NCBI RefSeq assembly: GCF_020283565.1
Contig: NC_060063.1
Location: 32,698,635-32,762,634, forward strand
Origin: Trifolium pratense
Taxonomy: Eukaryota > Streptophyta > Magnoliopsida > Fabales > Fabaceae
Length of the DNA: 64,000 nt
Direction: 5' to 3'
How positions within the stretch are numbered: the stretch's first letter is position 1; each line of letters begins with the position of its first letter. The position numbers and the translations under genes were made by a program. This document shows positions 43,358 to 56,300 of this stretch, in pieces. Below the pieces are notes generated by a model. It saw only the letters and a program-made list of their open reading frames with translations. It was not told where the DNA came from and ran no database searches.

Positions 43358-46102
43358 CTAGGGTTTCTTAAGAAAGGCTAAGAGTTGGTCGAATTTATCA
43401 TTCAAGGATCCCACATTGGAAACTAAACCATCCACCTTGGTTTCCAATGTCTCTTGAGCAGCTCTTTGTCGTTCTAAACCTTCTTGCTGTTCCCTCAGGG
43501 CTTCTTGAAATATCTGCAATTGATTAGCCATCACAGGAGCTTGATCTTCAATCACAGGCACTTGTTCTTCAACCAAAGGTGCCTTGCCTTTATCAGAGGG
43601 TTCACCTGCCTCTGGGTAATCAATCATCAGGACATCATCCTGGTTCAGCACATTCAGTACATCCTCTTCTGTGGCATCCTCATTATGTAGCTCATTTGCC
43701 AACTCAGCAACTCTAGCAGCAGCTTCTTCCAGACGTTCATTCTCAATCCGTTGATCCTCAAGACTTTGCAAAATAGTAGAATCAACCCAGCAATCCTTGA
43801 GAGCAGACAGACGCCTCACAGCAGCAGCTATAGCAACAAGCTTAGCACGCTCATGCTCTTCATGATTGAACGGTGTTAACCATTTCAAGTCAGCCCTAGC
43901 CAAACTGTTCCTCATGAAGCTTATACCATCCAGATCCCTTTTACTAATAACGGCCTTAATCTCTTCAGCAGCAACATCCAAAGCATTGCAAATCCTTGCC
44001 TTAATGCTTGAAACCTCTAGGTCCACATCAGAAGGATAAACTAAGAACCTGTCCTTTATTGTAGATAATCTAAGCAAATCTTCATGAAACTGAGTGGATA
44101 GATTACTAAAAGGGTTAGATGATGAGGGTGAAGGATTGGGAATGGTAGAGAGAGTAGGTGTTTCAGTAGCAGGGTTGTCAATAATCACAACTTCTGCGTC
44201 TGAAGGCTTGGGAGCACAAGTGTGAATACGCTCAGGAGAAGCATGTTCAGCACTTGGATTAGGATGGGGTTCAGGGGTTGGTTCAGATGATGAGATGTCA
44301 GAAGTGGATTCAGGGTAAATATGTTCAGGAGATAGTTCAGGAGATTTATGGTCAGGTGTTGGTTCAGGAGCAATTTGTTCAGGGGTTGTGTTAGGAGATC
44401 TAAGTGGAGACGGTTGTTTGATAGGAGAGGTTGGTTCAGTGAGAGGAATATCTGGTTGAGGTTCAGATGGTGAACTTTCAGGTTGAGGTTGAGGTTGAGG
44501 TTGAGGTGTTTTAGATTTAAGAGGTGAATTCGATTTGTGTTGAGTTTCATGAGAAGGAGGGTGATTATTGAGAGGGTCAGGGCTCAGATGTTTTTCTAGT
44601 TCAGATAGGGGGTTATCAGAGGTTGGAATATCAGAGGTTGGTAAAATAGTTCTGAGAGGTTTGGTGTAACCTATTCCAATCTCATTTTCATTAAAGACAT
44701 ACTTAGTAGACTTACCTTTATCTTTGGAAATAGGAGCAGGTCTTTTCCTCAAACGAGCAGCAAGAGTCTCCTCATCAGATTCAGTCTCATCTTCTGACGT
44801 AGATCCTTCAGATGAACTGTCTGAACTGTCTTCATCAACAACAATAGGCTCTTTTGAAACTCCTTCAGCAGCCTTGGTAGCAGATTCTTCATGCTTCCTC
44901 TTAGTCCTTTGCTCAACAATAGCTTCTTCTACCTTAATCTTCTTCTGAACCAGAAGATCTGGCTTAGGAAGATCATCTTGAGCTTCAGCCTTTCTCTTTG
45001 GTTTCCTCTTAGGATTATACTGATTTACAGGAGCAGGAGGAACCATACTCCTGTCCACAACAAAACCTTCTTGTCTGAGCACTTCCAAGTAGTCCTGAAT
45101 GATGTGCTCAGCATCAGCTTCTGAGATAACTGGATATCCATCCACATACAGACGATCCTCAAGCCTAACAGTGAACTCTTGTGGGGGAGCAACAGGCTTA
45201 GATGCAATCAAACGCATCTTGGATAGAAAACTAGCGTTCAGAATTTCTGGATAAAACTTCTTCTCAACCAATTCAGGGTGGAATTTCTTCAAGTTCTGAA
45301 CAACATGACCTTGATGCAGAAGGTCTGACAACAGCCTAGGATAAACTATAGTAGTTTTCCTCTGAGATTTACTTGCAAGAATAGCTTCACAAATCCGTTC
45401 AAAAAAGTAATCTCCAAGATTAACCTTCTTTTCTGTCAGAAGGAAATACAGCAGATGACGATGAGTCCAGGAGATTGTATCAGTCCCACCAACCCTTGGA
45501 CTGATAGCTGCTAAGATAATCTTGAAAAGAACTCTACATTCATCAGTCAAACCCTTTACTTTCCCTTTTAAGGAGAAGTCTGTGCATATGAGATGCAGAA
45601 GATCATCTCTGTATCTAGTATCCTTTTCAAACACATCTAACTCTATCCCAGAGTTAGGTAGACCAAGAAGAGCATTGAAATGGATAGGCGAGAAAGCCAT
45701 GTTCATCCCACAGATATTTGACCTAATCTGTACACCTGTATAATCCAGCAAACCCATTTCCTTCCTAGTTTTACCCTTCAGACTAGGATTCCTTTCTATT
45801 GCAGCAAGCTCTTCCTTCTTAGCTTCATGCTTATCAAACACCTTAGCTTTCATCCAAAATTTCTTTAACAAATCTGGATAAATGGGACCATTAAGCATGT
45901 CAAAGTACTTATCCCATCCCTGAGTGGTAAAGTACTTTTTAACATCAAACCCATTAGCTTGTAGACCGTCGAAATCAACCATCTTCTCTGAAAGAAAAGT
46001 GAGCTCAGATTCTGGAAACTCCATCTCGTTCCCAACGATCTGAAGATTTTTGAATATAAACGGTGGAATCCTTTTTGACGAAGAAGACGAAGCACCAGCC
46101 AT
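43358..46102 (-). CDS. C2 third ORF, env-like position (914 aa), plant-transposon-type protein
   Basis: Follows pol in the same sense, where Sireviruses often carry an extra, env-like ORF. The ATG is at 46102. Residues about 30-270 form a globular region (FTTQGWDKYFDML, LDYTGVQIRSNICGMNMAFSPIHFNALLGLP) of a type found in many plant transposon proteins of unknown function. Residues about 350-470 are highly charged with KRK clusters. About 480-640 is Pro/Ser/Thr/Glu-rich with TPE/SPE repeats, and about 770-910 is coiled-coil-like. I see no signal peptide or membrane segment, so a true envelope role is not supported. The full open frame in a young element implies it is maintained. Confidence 0.85.
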   Translation of the reverse strand: MAGASSSSSKRIPPFIFKNLQIVGNEMEFPESELTFLSEKMVDFDGLQANGFDVKKYFTTQGWDKYFDMLNGPIYPDLLKKFWMKAKVFDKHEAKKEELAAIERNPSLKGKTRKEMGLLDYTGVQIRSNICGMNMAFSPIHFNALLGLPNSGIELDVFEKDTRYRDDLLHLICTDFSLKGKVKGLTDECRVLFKIILAAISPRVGGTDTISWTHRHLLYFLLTEKKVNLGDYFFERICEAILASKSQRKTTIVYPRLLSDLLHQGHVVQNLKKFHPELVEKKFYPEILNASFLSKMRLIASKPVAPPQEFTVRLEDRLYVDGYPVISEADAEHIIQDYLEVLRQEGFVVDRSMVPPAPVNQYNPKRKPKRKAEAQDDLPKPDLLVQKKIKVEEAIVEQRTKRKHEESATKAAEGVSKEPIVVDEDSSDSSSEGSTSEDETESDEETLAARLRKRPAPISKDKGKSTKYVFNENEIGIGYTKPLRTILPTSDIPTSDNPLSELEKHLSPDPLNNHPPSHETQHKSNSPLKSKTPQPQPQPQPESSPSEPQPDIPLTEPTSPIKQPSPLRSPNTTPEQIAPEPTPDHKSPELSPEHIYPESTSDISSSEPTPEPHPNPSAEHASPERIHTCAPKPSDAEVVIIDNPATETPTLSTIPNPSPSSSNPFSNLSTQFHEDLLRLSTIKDRFLVYPSDVDLEVSSIKARICNALDVAAEEIKAVISKRDLDGISFMRNSLARADLKWLTPFNHEEHERAKLVAIAAAVRRLSALKDCWVDSTILQSLEDQRIENERLEEAAARVAELANELHNEDATEEDVLNVLNQDDVLMIDYPEAGEPSDKGKAPLVEEQVPVIEDQAPVMANQLQIFQEALREQQEGLERQRAAQETLETKVDGLVSNVGSLNDKFDQLLAFLKKP

Positions 46103-46553
46103 TGTTGGAGATTAGGGTAAGGTTTGGAAAACTAACGAGAGAGAAAGAAAGTTTGTTGGAGGTTTAGAGAGAATATGAAAGTGTAGGTTGTGAAAGTGAA
46201 TAGTGTGCAAGTGTATTGTGTAAGTTTATTTAAATGAGTACAGTTAACACGAAAATAGCAAATTTGGGAAGTTACGCTAATTGACAGAAAGTTGAATACC
46301 AAAAATCATCATTAACCACCCACTACCTGACACACGTAGACCACGTGCAGAAATTTACTCGGTAACTGCTATTTTAATGGACAACTGTTCAGCACTTGAA
46401 TACTAAAGGTTTCCCACTTAAATAGTTCAGAGCCTCTGAGTTATTTAAAATTCTCTATCAGAGTTAAGTACTTCAGAGCTTGTGTTTCAGATGTTCTGAA
46501 TCATAAGTTCTGATATACATAACCTCTTACACTTTAATTGCCAAAAAAAATTT
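46103..46553 (-). other. Spacer between pol and third ORF of C2
   Basis: About 450 bp without a convincing ORF. It may hold a splice acceptor or subgenomic promoter for the third ORF, but I cannot identify one. A GAGAGAAAGAAAG-type purine run lies at about 46136-46151 on plus. Confidence 0.5.
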
Positions 46554-49500
46554 TCATTCAGAGATTGAAAACATGTTCAGATGTTTCTTTATAAAATCAA
46601 ATCTTTCAACAGATAAGGCTTTAGTAAATATGTCAGCCCATTGATTTTCAGTATCAACAAACTTAATATCTATAATGCCTCTCTGAACATAATCTCTGAT
46701 AAAATGGTGTTTAATTTCAATATGTTTGGCTCTAGAGTGTAGAATAGGATTTTTAGATAAATGAATGGCTGCAGTATTATCACAATATAAAGGAATATTG
46801 TTACTGCTTACCTGATAATCTTCTAACTGATATTTTAGCCAGAGTAGTTGTGTACAACACTTAGCTGCTGAAATGTATTCTGCTTCTGCTGTAGACAAAG
46901 CTATAGTAGTTTGTCTTTTACTAGCCCAGGAGATAAGGTTTTCACCAACAAATTGACAATTGCCACTTGTGGATTTTCTTTCAATTTTATCTCCAGCATA
47001 GTCAGCATCACAGAATCCATTTAGCACATAATCATTGGATTTCTTATAGAGGAGTCCAAGATTAGTTGTTCCTTTCAGATACCTAAAGATTCTCTTTACA
47101 GCTGTAAGATGAGATTCTCTAGGATCTGACTGGAATCTTGCACATAAGCAAACACTGAATAAAATATCTGGTCTAGAGGCTGTCAGATAGAGTAAGGAAC
47201 CAATCATACCTCTGTAGACCTTTTGATCTACCTTTCCTTCATCATCTGACTTGCCCATGTTGGTAGTTGGATGCATAGGAGTATTCATAATCTTGCAGTC
47301 ATCTAAATTGAATTTCTTCAGAAGTTCTTTAGTGTATTTTGATTGATGAACATAAGTTCCTTCCTTCTTCTGATTGATTTGAATTCCAAGAAAGAACTTC
47401 AATTCTCCCATCATGCTCATTTCAAATTCATCCTGCATTATCTTAGAAAAATTCTTGCACAAAGCAGCATTAGTTGAACCAAAAATAATATCATCAACAT
47501 AAATTTGAATAATTAAAATGTCTTCTTTGGTTGTTTTTCTAAAGAGTGTGCAATCAACCTTTCCTTTCTCAAAACCCTTTTCAAGGAGGAAATTACTGAG
47601 TCTATCATACCAAGCTCTGGGAGCTTGTTTCAGACCATACAGTGATTTCTTCAGTTTAAAAACATGTTCTGGGTTTGATATATCTTCAAAACCAGGAGGT
47701 TGCTTAACATACACTTCTTCAGAAATGAAACCATTTAAGAAGGCACTTTTAACATCCATCTGATACAAAGTTATACCATGATTAACAGCATAAGATAGAA
47801 GTAACCTGATTGCTTCAAGTCTAGCAACTGGTGCAAAGGTTTCAGTATAGTCAATCCCCTCTTGTTGACTATAACCTTGTGCAACCAATCTAGCCTTGTT
47901 CCTTACCACTTCACCTTGTTCATTCAGCTTGTTTCTGAATACCCATTTTGTTCCAATAATGTTCTTGTGTGAGGGTTTGGGCACTAGAGTCCATACATCA
48001 TTTCTTTGGAATTGATTCAGCTCTTCTTGCATTGCTACAATCCAAGCATCATCCTTCAGAGCTTCATCAATCTTTGAAGGTTCCACCATTGAGATAAGAC
48101 CAACTAATGATTCCTCATTTCTTAGTTGAGATCTTGTCTTTCTTGGACTGTCCTTGTTGCCTAATATCAGTTCCTCTGGATGTGATGATTTGTATTTGAA
48201 AGTATTTCTTGGGGGCTTATCATCTTCAGACTCATCAACATCAGGTTCAGCAGATGCTTCAGTTCTTGGTTGTTCAGAGTCTGTAGGAACTATTGTGTTC
48301 AGAGGTACTTCAGAGAATGGATGTTCTGAGTAGTTTGGAATATCTGAATATTGATCCTCTGATACCTGAAATCTAGACAAACCTTCCACAAGCTCTGACA
48401 CTTGGTCAGGCTCTTTGTCATCAAATTTGACATGCATACTTTCTTCCACAGTGTGTGTTTCAGAAATATACAGTCTGTATGCTTTTGAGCGCTCAGAGTA
48501 TCCTATAAAGATACCCTTATAGCCTCTAGCATCAAATTTCTTTAGATGGACTTTGTTGTTCAAGATATAACATGTACATCCAAACTGATGAAAATAAGAG
48601 ATATCAGGCTTCCTTCCTTTGAACAATTCATAAGCAGTTTTGTTCAACTTAGATCTGATATAGATTCTATTTTGAACATAACATGCTGTGTTTACAGCTT
48701 CTGCCCATAGAAACTTTGCTACATTTGTTTCATGCATCATGGTTCTGGCCATTTCTTGCAGAGTTCTATTCTTTCTTTCTACAACCCCATTTTGTTGAGG
48801 AGTTCTAGGAGAAGAGAATTCATGCAGAATGCCATATTTTTCACAAAAGTTTTCAAAAGGTTCATTTTCAAATTCTCCACCATGATCACTTCTGACTTTT
48901 AAAATAGTGTAGCCTTTTTCATTTTGAATTTGTTTGCAGAAGATGCTAAACTCATCATAAGCTTCATCCTTTGTTCTTAGGAATTTTACCCAAGTCCATC
49001 TACTGTAATCATCAACAATTACTAATCCATACTTCCTTCCATTGATGGAGGCAGTTTGAACTGGCCCAAAAAGATCAATGTGAAGAAGTTCCAATGGTCT
49101 TGAGGTAGAGACAATGTTCTTAGGTTTAAAAGAAGATTTTGTAATCTTTCCTTTTTGACATGAACCACAAAGTGTGTTTGAGTGATATTTGATTTTAGGT
49201 AAACCTCTGACCAGGTCAAGCTTACTAAGCTTAGAGATTAACCTCCAGTTAGCATGGCCTAACCTTTTATGCCAGATCCATTTTTCTTCACTCAAGGTCA
49301 AAAGACACATCACTTTTTGTTCATTCAAATCAGAAAGATTAATTTTATAAACATTGTTCTTTCTCAGACCTTTGAATATAATGGAATTATCAGATTGTTT
49401 GGTTACAGTACATGATTCCTTATTAAAAATGACTACATAACCATTGTCGCAAAATTGACTTATGCTCAATAGATTATGCTTAAGTCCATCAACTAACCAA

Positions 49501-49712
49501 ACATCATTAATAGATAGGGAAGAATTACCTACTGTACCTGTACCTATTATCTTTCCTTTTTGATTACCTCCAAATCCAACAGATCCTCCTTCTTTCATAG
49601 TCAGCTTAGAGAATAGTTGTTTGTCACCAGTCATATGCCTTGAACATCCACTATCCAGATACCATGAGTGTTTCATGATATTTCTTTGAGTGGCAGGCTG
49701 TATGAGAAACAA
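46554..49712 (-). CDS. C2 copia Pol: protease, integrase, RT, RNase H (about 1,052 aa)
   Basis: Enzymatic polyprotein acting in virus-like particles and, after import, in the nucleus. Counting from the TTG at 49712: protease [13 protein letters not shown] (Asp20), integrase zinc finger H148, H153, C182, C185, catalytic D213, D276 and E312 with the D-35-E spacing, reverse transcriptase with [10 protein letters not shown] (738-741 YVDD), and RNase H with TAEAEY and CDNTAA. Integrase before reverse transcriptase is the copia order. It is intact. There is no ATG at the start: the frame opens just after gag in the -1 frame, with the gag stop immediately upstream. Expression therefore needs frameshifting or another recoding event. 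Confidence 0.95.
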   Translation of the reverse strand: MFLIQPATQRNIMKHSWYLDSGCSRHMTGDKQLFSKLTMKEGGSVGFGGNQKGKIIGTGTVGNSSLSINDVWLVDGLKHNLLSISQFCDNGYVVIFNKESCTVTKQSDNSIIFKGLRKNNVYKINLSDLNEQKVMCLLTLSEEKWIWHKRLGHANWRLISKLSKLDLVRGLPKIKYHSNTLCGSCQKGKITKSSFKPKNIVSTSRPLELLHIDLFGPVQTASINGRKYGLVIVDDYSRWTWVKFLRTKDEAYDEFSIFCKQIQNEKGYTILKVRSDHGGEFENEPFENFCEKYGILHEFSSPRTPQQNGVVERKNRTLQEMARTMMHETNVAKFLWAEAVNTACYVQNRIYIRSKLNKTAYELFKGRKPDISYFHQFGCTCYILNNKVHLKKFDARGYKGIFIGYSERSKAYRLYISETHTVEESMHVKFDDKEPDQVSELVEGLSRFQVSEDQYSDIPNYSEHPFSEVPLNTIVPTDSEQPRTEASAEPDVDESEDDKPPRNTFKYKSSHPEELILGNKDSPRKTRSQLRNEESLVGLISMVEPSKIDEALKDDAWIVAMQEELNQFQRNDVWTLVPKPSHKNIIGTKWVFRNKLNEQGEVVRNKARLVAQGYSQQEGIDYTETFAPVARLEAIRLLLSYAVNHGITLYQMDVKSAFLNGFISEEVYVKQPPGFEDISNPEHVFKLKKSLYGLKQAPRAWYDRLSNFLLEKGFEKGKVDCTLFRKTTKEDILIIQIYVDDIIFGSTNAALCKNFSKIMQDEFEMSMMGELKFFLGIQINQKKEGTYVHQSKYTKELLKKFNLDDCKIMNTPMHPTTNMGKSDDEGKVDQKVYRGMIGSLLYLTASRPDILFSVCLCARFQSDPRESHLTAVKRIFRYLKGTTNLGLLYKKSNDYVLNGFCDADYAGDKIERKSTSGNCQFVGENLISWASKRQTTIALSTAEAEYISAAKCCTQLLWLKYQLEDYQVSSNNIPLYCDNTAAIHLSKNPILHSRAKHIEIKHHFIRDYVQRGIIDIKFVDTENQWADIFTKALSVERFDFIKKHLNMFSISE

Positions 49713-49714
49713 CT

Positions 49715-52117
49715 TTAATCATTGCGATAGAACTCTTCATCACAGTTAATGATAAAGTCATCCCAATATTCTTCCTCTTCATTAATCAAGTTCTGATTGT
49801 TAACTTGAGAACTTGTCAGCCATTGGTCTAGGACATAAGCCCTTCTTCCTTTGCACAAGACTTGTTTCCACACATTAGGTAGGACATATCCTTTCCTAGT
49901 TGGTAAATCTGAATGGTACATAATTTCAGCTTTTGGTACCCATCTTCTGGGTCCACGCTTGTTAGTCCACAAATGTTTACTGTGTTGTTGAGTGTGAGAG
50001 AAGGATTTTGGTTTGAAATAATAACTCTTTTGAAAATGTTTCTTAGTTTGAGTTCTGTTATTATTCCAGGACTTAGATTGTTTATGCTTCCAGAGTTTGT
50101 ATTTATCACCAGTCCATTGATTTGACTGGTTATATTTACTGACTCTAGAATCATAAATAACCTTAGTCCTATGTTGCCTCTGAGGTTTGAGGTTTGACTT
50201 TCTTTTAAGAACTTCTGAGCCTTTAGGTTGACTTTTCTCATGAACTAGAATTTCTCTGGTTCCAGAAGTTGAAGCCTCAGATTTTGAAACTTTCAGAACA
50301 TCTGAACTAATACTGTCAAGTTCTGAAAAGCTTTTATCTTCTGAGCTTTTCTTCCCAGATCCTGAGGAACTTGGTTCCTCTGAGTTGTCATTTCCCAAAT
50401 CTCTCAGATTATTGTCCTCATCTTCCAGAGTACCAAATTTCTTTCCTTCTTCACTCTGAGGTACAACATAGTAAACCCAAGATTTTCCAACCTTTTTGGG
50501 ATAGGTCTTTAGCTTTGAATATGTTCTACCATATTCATAGCCAAGTCCCTCTCCTCTATGTCTCATGACATTATAAACAAGATTAGCAGCTTTGCTCTTA
50601 CCAAGGTTGAGATGCACAAACTGTTGAAGAGCTATTTCCTGCTCATCAATAGGTTTGTGACAAACAGCACAACCTTTTTCAAAGTCATTTACTCTATTCA
50701 GAGTTTCTTGATATAGACTTTGAAAATGTTCTGCTTGTTCAGTCAGAGTGTTAAGTTTTTCTTGAAAAACTTTTTGTTTACCTAACACTCTGAGATGTTT
50801 CTCAATGACCTTGTTAAGTGCAGTTATAAGTTGAGATTTAGAGCAGTCAGAAAATACCTCATCAGTTACTTCTGAATCTGATTCTGATTCTGATTCATCG
50901 TCTGAGTCTGCATCTGAGTCAGTTGAAGCCATCAGGGATAGATTTGCCTCTTCTTCTTCCTCAACTTCTTCCTCAGATGATAGCTCTTCAAAGGTAGCCA
51001 TCAGACTCTTTCTCAATTTACTCTTGAATTGTTGCTTCTTTGAGCTGTATCTTTTGCTTTTGTCTTTAGCAGACATTTCTGGACAATCAGCAATAAAGTG
51101 TCCTGGCTTCTTACAGTTGAAGCAGTTCTTCTGATCATCCTTTTTGCTGACAAAGTTTCTGGAGCTGTTACCTCCTCTGAAATTTCTTTTGTTAAATCTG
51201 TTCCATTGCTGAAACTTGGTGAATAAAGCAAACTCATCCTCATTCATCTCATCCTCTTGACCATCAGCAGAAGATTCTTCTTCAATATCAAGAAGCTGAG
51301 TCTTAAGAGCCTTAGAAGTAGTCTTAGTTGACTGTAAAGCCACTGACTTAGACTTCTTCTTAGTTTCTGAGTCAGCATCCAGAACCATCTCATGGCTTCT
51401 GAGATTGCTTATCAGAGCTTCAAGACTCAGAGTCTTGAGATTTTGAGCTTCCTCTATTGCAGTGACCTTGGGTCTCCAAGCAATAGGAAGACTTCTCAGA
51501 ATCTTCTGAACATGGTCATAGGTGGAATAACTTCTCTTAAGAGCTTTAAGACCAGATACAAGGATTTGAAACCTTGTAAACATAGTCTCAATGTTTTCAT
51601 CTTGTTGCATAGTGAATAGTTCATATTGCCTTATCAAAAGACTAGCTTTAGCCTCTTGAACCTTTTCATTACCATCATAGGTAGCACACATAGAATCAAA
51701 GATAGATTTAGCAGTAGACTTGTTCTCTATTCTGACATAATCCTCATGTCTAATAGCACCAACAACAATGTCCTTTACTCTGTGATGCTTAGTGTAGGTT
51801 TTTAAGTTAGCTGGTGTGAGTAACTTTCTATGCTCAATGGACAATCTTCCATGTTCATTTAAGTTTTCAAAAGTTACTCCCAGCTCAACCAAATCCCACA
51901 ACTCATGATCAATAGCAGTAATATTGCTATACAGTCTTTCCTTCCACCACTCAAATAATGATGCATCACCATTGAATATAGGGGCTTTTCTATTGCCACT
52001 ATGTTCATGTGATTCATTACTCAAGTAGTCATAACCAAAAGCATTTCTAGGACCACCACCAGCTCCACTGGCCTCTTCACCGGTTGTTCTAGTGCTACTA
52101 TCGTCTCCTCCAGACAT
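49715..52117 (-). CDS. C2 copia Gag (800 aa)
   Basis: Capsid and nucleocapsid protein, very long for a copia gag, as is usual in Sireviruses. The ATG is at 52117. The UBN2-type core spans about residues 45-250, with a CCHC knuckle [14 protein letters not shown] near 332-345. A Glu/Ser-rich acidic stretch lies at about 375-425 and a coiled coil at about 430-490. A second Cys-rich segment (GCAVC) lies near 480, and a basic, Lys/Gln/His-rich C-terminal third ends with acidic residues. It ends at TAA (49715-49717) directly before pol. No CDS of this size in the window is better preserved. Confidence 0.95.
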   Translation of the reverse strand: MSGGDDSSTRTTGEEASGAGGGPRNAFGYDYLSNESHEHSGNRKAPIFNGDASLFEWWKERLYSNITAIDHELWDLVELGVTFENLNEHGRLSIEHRKLLTPANLKTYTKHHRVKDIVVGAIRHEDYVRIENKSTAKSIFDSMCATYDGNEKVQEAKASLLIRQYELFTMQQDENIETMFTRFQILVSGLKALKRSYSTYDHVQKILRSLPIAWRPKVTAIEEAQNLKTLSLEALISNLRSHEMVLDADSETKKKSKSVALQSTKTTSKALKTQLLDIEEESSADGQEDEMNEDEFALFTKFQQWNRFNKRNFRGGNSSRNFVSKKDDQKNCFNCKKPGHFIADCPEMSAKDKSKRYSSKKQQFKSKLRKSLMATFEELSSEEEVEEEEEANLSLMASTDSDADSDDESESESDSEVTDEVFSDCSKSQLITALNKVIEKHLRVLGKQKVFQEKLNTLTEQAEHFQSLYQETLNRVNDFEKGCAVCHKPIDEQEIALQQFVHLNLGKSKAANLVYNVMRHRGEGLGYEYGRTYSKLKTYPKKVGKSWVYYVVPQSEEGKKFGTLEDEDNNLRDLGNDNSEEPSSSGSGKKSSEDKSFSELDSISSDVLKVSKSEASTSGTREILVHEKSQPKGSEVLKRKSNLKPQRQHRTKVIYDSRVSKYNQSNQWTGDKYKLWKHKQSKSWNNNRTQTKKHFQKSYYFKPKSFSHTQQHSKHLWTNKRGPRRWVPKAEIMYHSDLPTRKGYVLPNVWKQVLCKGRRAYVLDQWLTSSQVNNQNLINEEEEYWDDFIINCDEEFYRND

Positions 52118-52170
52118 AGTGTTCTCACAAGATCTTTACTGTCTCACTGTTAAGTGAAAGTAACAGACCA

Positions 52171-52185
52171 GAGCTCTAGATACCA
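52171..52185 (-). promoter_or_regulatory. Primer-binding site of C2
   Basis: TGGTATCTAGAGCTC in element sense, two bases from the 5' LTR, identical to that of copy A. Confidence 0.85.
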
Positions 52186-52187
52186 AT

Positions 52188-53306
52188 TGAAGGTGTGAAA
52201 ACACAAGAAGGGGGGGGGGTTGAATTGTGTTTTAGCTAAGTTAAAACTTTTTCAAGTTCTTAACTTAACTAAGTTAGCAGCGGATAAATAACACACAATA
52301 TAACAAGAGAGAGAGAGAAATCACACAAGCAATTTATACTGGTTCCTCTCACAAAACGAGAGTAGTCCAGTCCCCTTGCACTTCCAAGGGATTTCACTAT
52401 AATCACACAAGATTACACCTGCTCAAGCACACAAGCAAGAGACTTCTCAACAATGCTCAAGCACACAAGCTTAAGACTTCACACTTAAGCACACAAGCTT
52501 AAGTTTCACACTTAAGCACACAAGCTTAAGTTCCTCAAGAATAATAAAGTATATAAAAATATACAAATGCTCTTAGATGAACCTAAAGAGAGCAAATACA
52601 AAAAGTACAGAGTATTTGACTAAAGTGCAAAAACACTTAAGAAAGGTTCAGAGCTTGTATATCACAGAGTTCAGAGTTTGTTCAGCTCACGTTCAATTCT
52701 TGATAATTGTAGTTATATGTTGTAGCTGAATCTTCTAGTATATATACCACTAGAAAAGAGTCGTTGCAAAAAGAACCGTTGGAGTTGATAAACTTTTGTC
52801 TTCAAGCAACCTGTCTTGATGCAGTTTGGTTGTATCCAAAACTAAGAAAGAGTTTCAGGTACTTTGACTACTGCAGAGAAGACTTTCCTTATTCAGCTAA
52901 CAAAACTGAAGACCCACGTTCTCAAGTTAGGACAGACAGAACAGAGGTAGCTGAACTGATCAGACTTGAGAGGTCCTTTTCTTCATTGGTAGAAGAGTTG
53001 ACTTGTAAAGAGAATCTTCACAGCTTTCAAAGAGATCTTCAGAGTTTGATGAAGCTTGTAGACAGACAAGAAGTTCTGAAGACTTCATCCTCTGAAGGTT
53101 GTAACTTCTGAAGTCCAACATCTTCTGAGCGCTTGTGAACTTCTGAATTCACATCCTCTGAACTTCACTCAGAGCTTATATGATGCTTATATCTGCGCAC
53201 TTAAAATAAATTTTTAGTCTTTCCAATTTGTTAATTAATACTTTGTTATCATCAAAACCTTTATATATTTAGGGGCAAACATTTTTAAATCAATTTTGTT
53301 CCAACA
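52188..53306 (-). repeat. 5' LTR of C2
   Basis: 1,119 bp with the same ends as the 3' LTR and one extra G in the run near 52210. It should contain the promoter for the genomic RNA. Confidence 0.97.
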
Positions 53307-56300
53307 GACTCTGAGACGCTTTCATCTTCTCACGAATCATCCGAATCTTCTCTGTTGTTTCTTGTACAATCTCTGGTCCAAGAATTGCACCTTCTCCAGT
53401 TTCATACCAACACAGAGGTGTCCTACACCTTCTCCCATACAAAGCCTCAAACGGTGCCATTCCGATACTAGAATGGTAACTGTTGTTGTATGTAAACTCT
53501 ACCAACGGCAAACAAGAATCCCAATTCACGTTTTGCTCCAATACACAAGCCCTCAACAAATCCTCTAAGGATTGTATCGTCCTCTCCGACTGACCATCTG
53601 TCTGAGGATGATAAGCTGAACTCAACCTCAACTTCGTTCCTAAAGCTTCTTGCAAGCTTTCCCAAAATCTGGAAGTAAATCTCGGATCTCTATCCGAAAT
53701 AATACTTGTTGGAATACCATGTAGCTTCACAATCTGCTCCACATAAATCTCGGCCAACTTAGGCACCAAAGTACCTTTCCTGATAGCAATGAAGTGAGCA
53801 CACTTCGTCAAACGATCTACTACTACCCAAATCACCTCATGACCTTTCTTGGTCTTCGGTAAACCTCCCACAAAATCCATTGCAATGCTATCCCATTCCC
53901 ATTCGGGTATAAACATTGGTTGCAACAAACCAAACGGCTTCTGATGTTCAATCTTCGATTTCTGACAAGTCAAGCATGAATAAACAAACTCAGAAATTTG
54001 CCTCTTCATTCCCGGCCACCAAAATAACTTCCTCAAATCCTGATACATCTTGGTTACTCCAGGATGAATACTCAAACCACTCCTGTGACCTTCTTCCATG
54101 ATCATTCTTTTTAATTCGGGTACATCCGGTACACAAACTCTTCCGTGAAATCTCATGACTCCACTTTCGTCAATCTTGATATTGGTCTCCTTGCCTTCAT
54201 TAATGAGTATTATCTTCTCCATCAATCTCTTATCCGATTTCTGACGTTCTTTAATATCTTCAAGAAAAGGATTCGTCAACTTTAACATTCCAAGCTTCAC
54301 ACTTGAAGAAGTAACCTCACACACAAGACTCAAGTCTCGGAATTCTTCAATCAACTCCAACTCTCTCACCATCAATGATGACATATGCAAAGTTTTCCTA
54401 CTTAATGCATCGGCCACCACATTGGCTTTTCCGGGGTGATAACTCAAATTAAAATCGTAGTCCTTTAAGAATTCGAGCCATCTTCGTTGCCTCATATTCA
54501 ACTCCTTCTGGTCGAATAAGTACCTCAGACTCTTGTGATCACTAAACACTTCAAACCTCGATCCATACAAGTAGTGTCTCCACACTTTCAAAGCAAACAC
54601 CACTGCGGCTAACTCCAAATCATGCGTTGGATAGTTCCTCTCGTGAACCTTCAGTTGCCTTGAAGCATATGCTACCACATTACCCCCTTGCATAAGCACT
54701 CCGCCAAGTCCTAACTTCGAAGCATCGCAATACACGATGAACGACTCTTTGGCATCGGGTAAAATCAACACGGGTGCAGTAGTCAATCTTCTCTTGAGCT
54801 CTTGGAAACTCTTCTCACAAATACCATCCCAAACAAACGCTTGATCTTTCCTCGTCAACTTGGTTAACGGTAAAGCCAACTTCGAAAAACCTTCGATGAA
54901 TCTTCTATAATAACCGGCTAAACCAAGGAAACTTCTAATCTCTGAAACAGATTCCGGCGTTCCCCACTGTGACACAGCGTCAACCTTCGCAGGATCTACC
55001 GCGATTCCTCCACTTGAAATTATATGCCCTAGGAAACTCACCTCTTTCATCCAAAATCCACACTTTGATAACTTGGCATACAACTTCTTCTCCTTCAAGA
55101 CTTTCAAAACAATCCTCAAGTGCTCTTCGTGCTCTTCCTCGGATTTTGAGTAAATCAAAATGTCGTCGATGAACACCACCACGAATCTATCCAAAAATGA
55201 ATGGAAAATTCGGTTCATATACTCCATGAAAACTCCAGGTGCATTGGTCACACCAAACGGCATAACTGAATACTCGTAGTGCCCATACCTCGTCCTAAAT
55301 GCAGTCTTAGGTATGTCTTCCGTCTTTACTCTAATCTGATGGTATCCAGATCTCAAATCGATCTTACTAAACACACAAGCTCCAACTAGTTGATCCATCA
55401 AATCATCTATCCTCGGAAGTGGATATTTATTCTTGATCGTCACTTTGTTCAACTGACGATAGTCTATACATAATCTCATGCTTCCATCTTTCTTCTTCAC
55501 AAGCAAAACCGGCGCTCCCCATGGCGAAACACTCGGCCGAACAAACCTCTTCTCAAGCAGCTCTTCAAGTTGCTTCTTCAACTCATTCAACTCTGACGCT
55601 GACATTCGATACGGCGCCATCGATATCGGACTAGTTCCAGGTACTAGGTCGATAGAAAACTCTACCTCTCGCTTTGGAGGCACATCAGATATATCATCCG
55701 GAAACACATCTGGGAATTCACAAACGATCGGTAACTCTTCTATCTTAACTCCTCCCTCGAGTTTCAATGATGCAAACATCATGAACATCTCGGCATGTTC
55801 CTTCAACGCTTCCGATACTTCCTTCCCGCTCATCAAATGCAAGTTCTCCTCCGGCTTCGGAAAAACAACGGCCTTCTCACGACAGTTGATATGAATTCGG
55901 TTGAAGATTAACCAATTCATACCAAAAATCACATCCATACCACTAAGTGGAATACACACTAAATCCATACCAAAATGCCTACCAAAAATGGTTACGGGGC
56001 AGTTACGACATACTTGTCGGGTAATCACTGAACCATTAGCAGGAGTTTCTATTTCCATCCTACCCATCATATTCGTTACTGGAATACTAAGACGCTTCGC
56101 ACAATCCAAAGAAATAAAAGAATGCGTCGCTCCCGTATCTATAATCGCGATTAAAGGAGTGTTATAGATGAAACACGTACCTCTAATGAGATTGTCCTCA
56201 AGGCTAGCATCCTCTCCACTCAAAGCAAACACCTTGCCCATCACCTTCTTGGGCTTCTTACAAGTCGGACTCTTGTGGCCTTCATCTCCACAGTTGAAAC

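Larger units (their letters stand above)
41041..53306 (-). mobile_element. C2: complete, very young Sirevirus-type copia element
   Basis: 12,266 bp flanked by the 5-bp duplication GACTC (41036-41040 and 53307-53311). In element order: 5' LTR, primer site, gag, pol, a 914-codon third ORF, repeated polypurine motifs and 3' LTR. The LTRs (1,118 and 1,119 bp) differ only in the length of one G run as far as I can see. All three sense ORFs are open. It is the innermost and youngest member of the nest and a plausible active element. Confidence 0.97.

Noticed and set aside
43358..46102. Calling the third ORF of C2 an envelope gene
   Set aside because: Position fits, but no signal peptide or transmembrane segment is visible, so the name would overstate the evidence.
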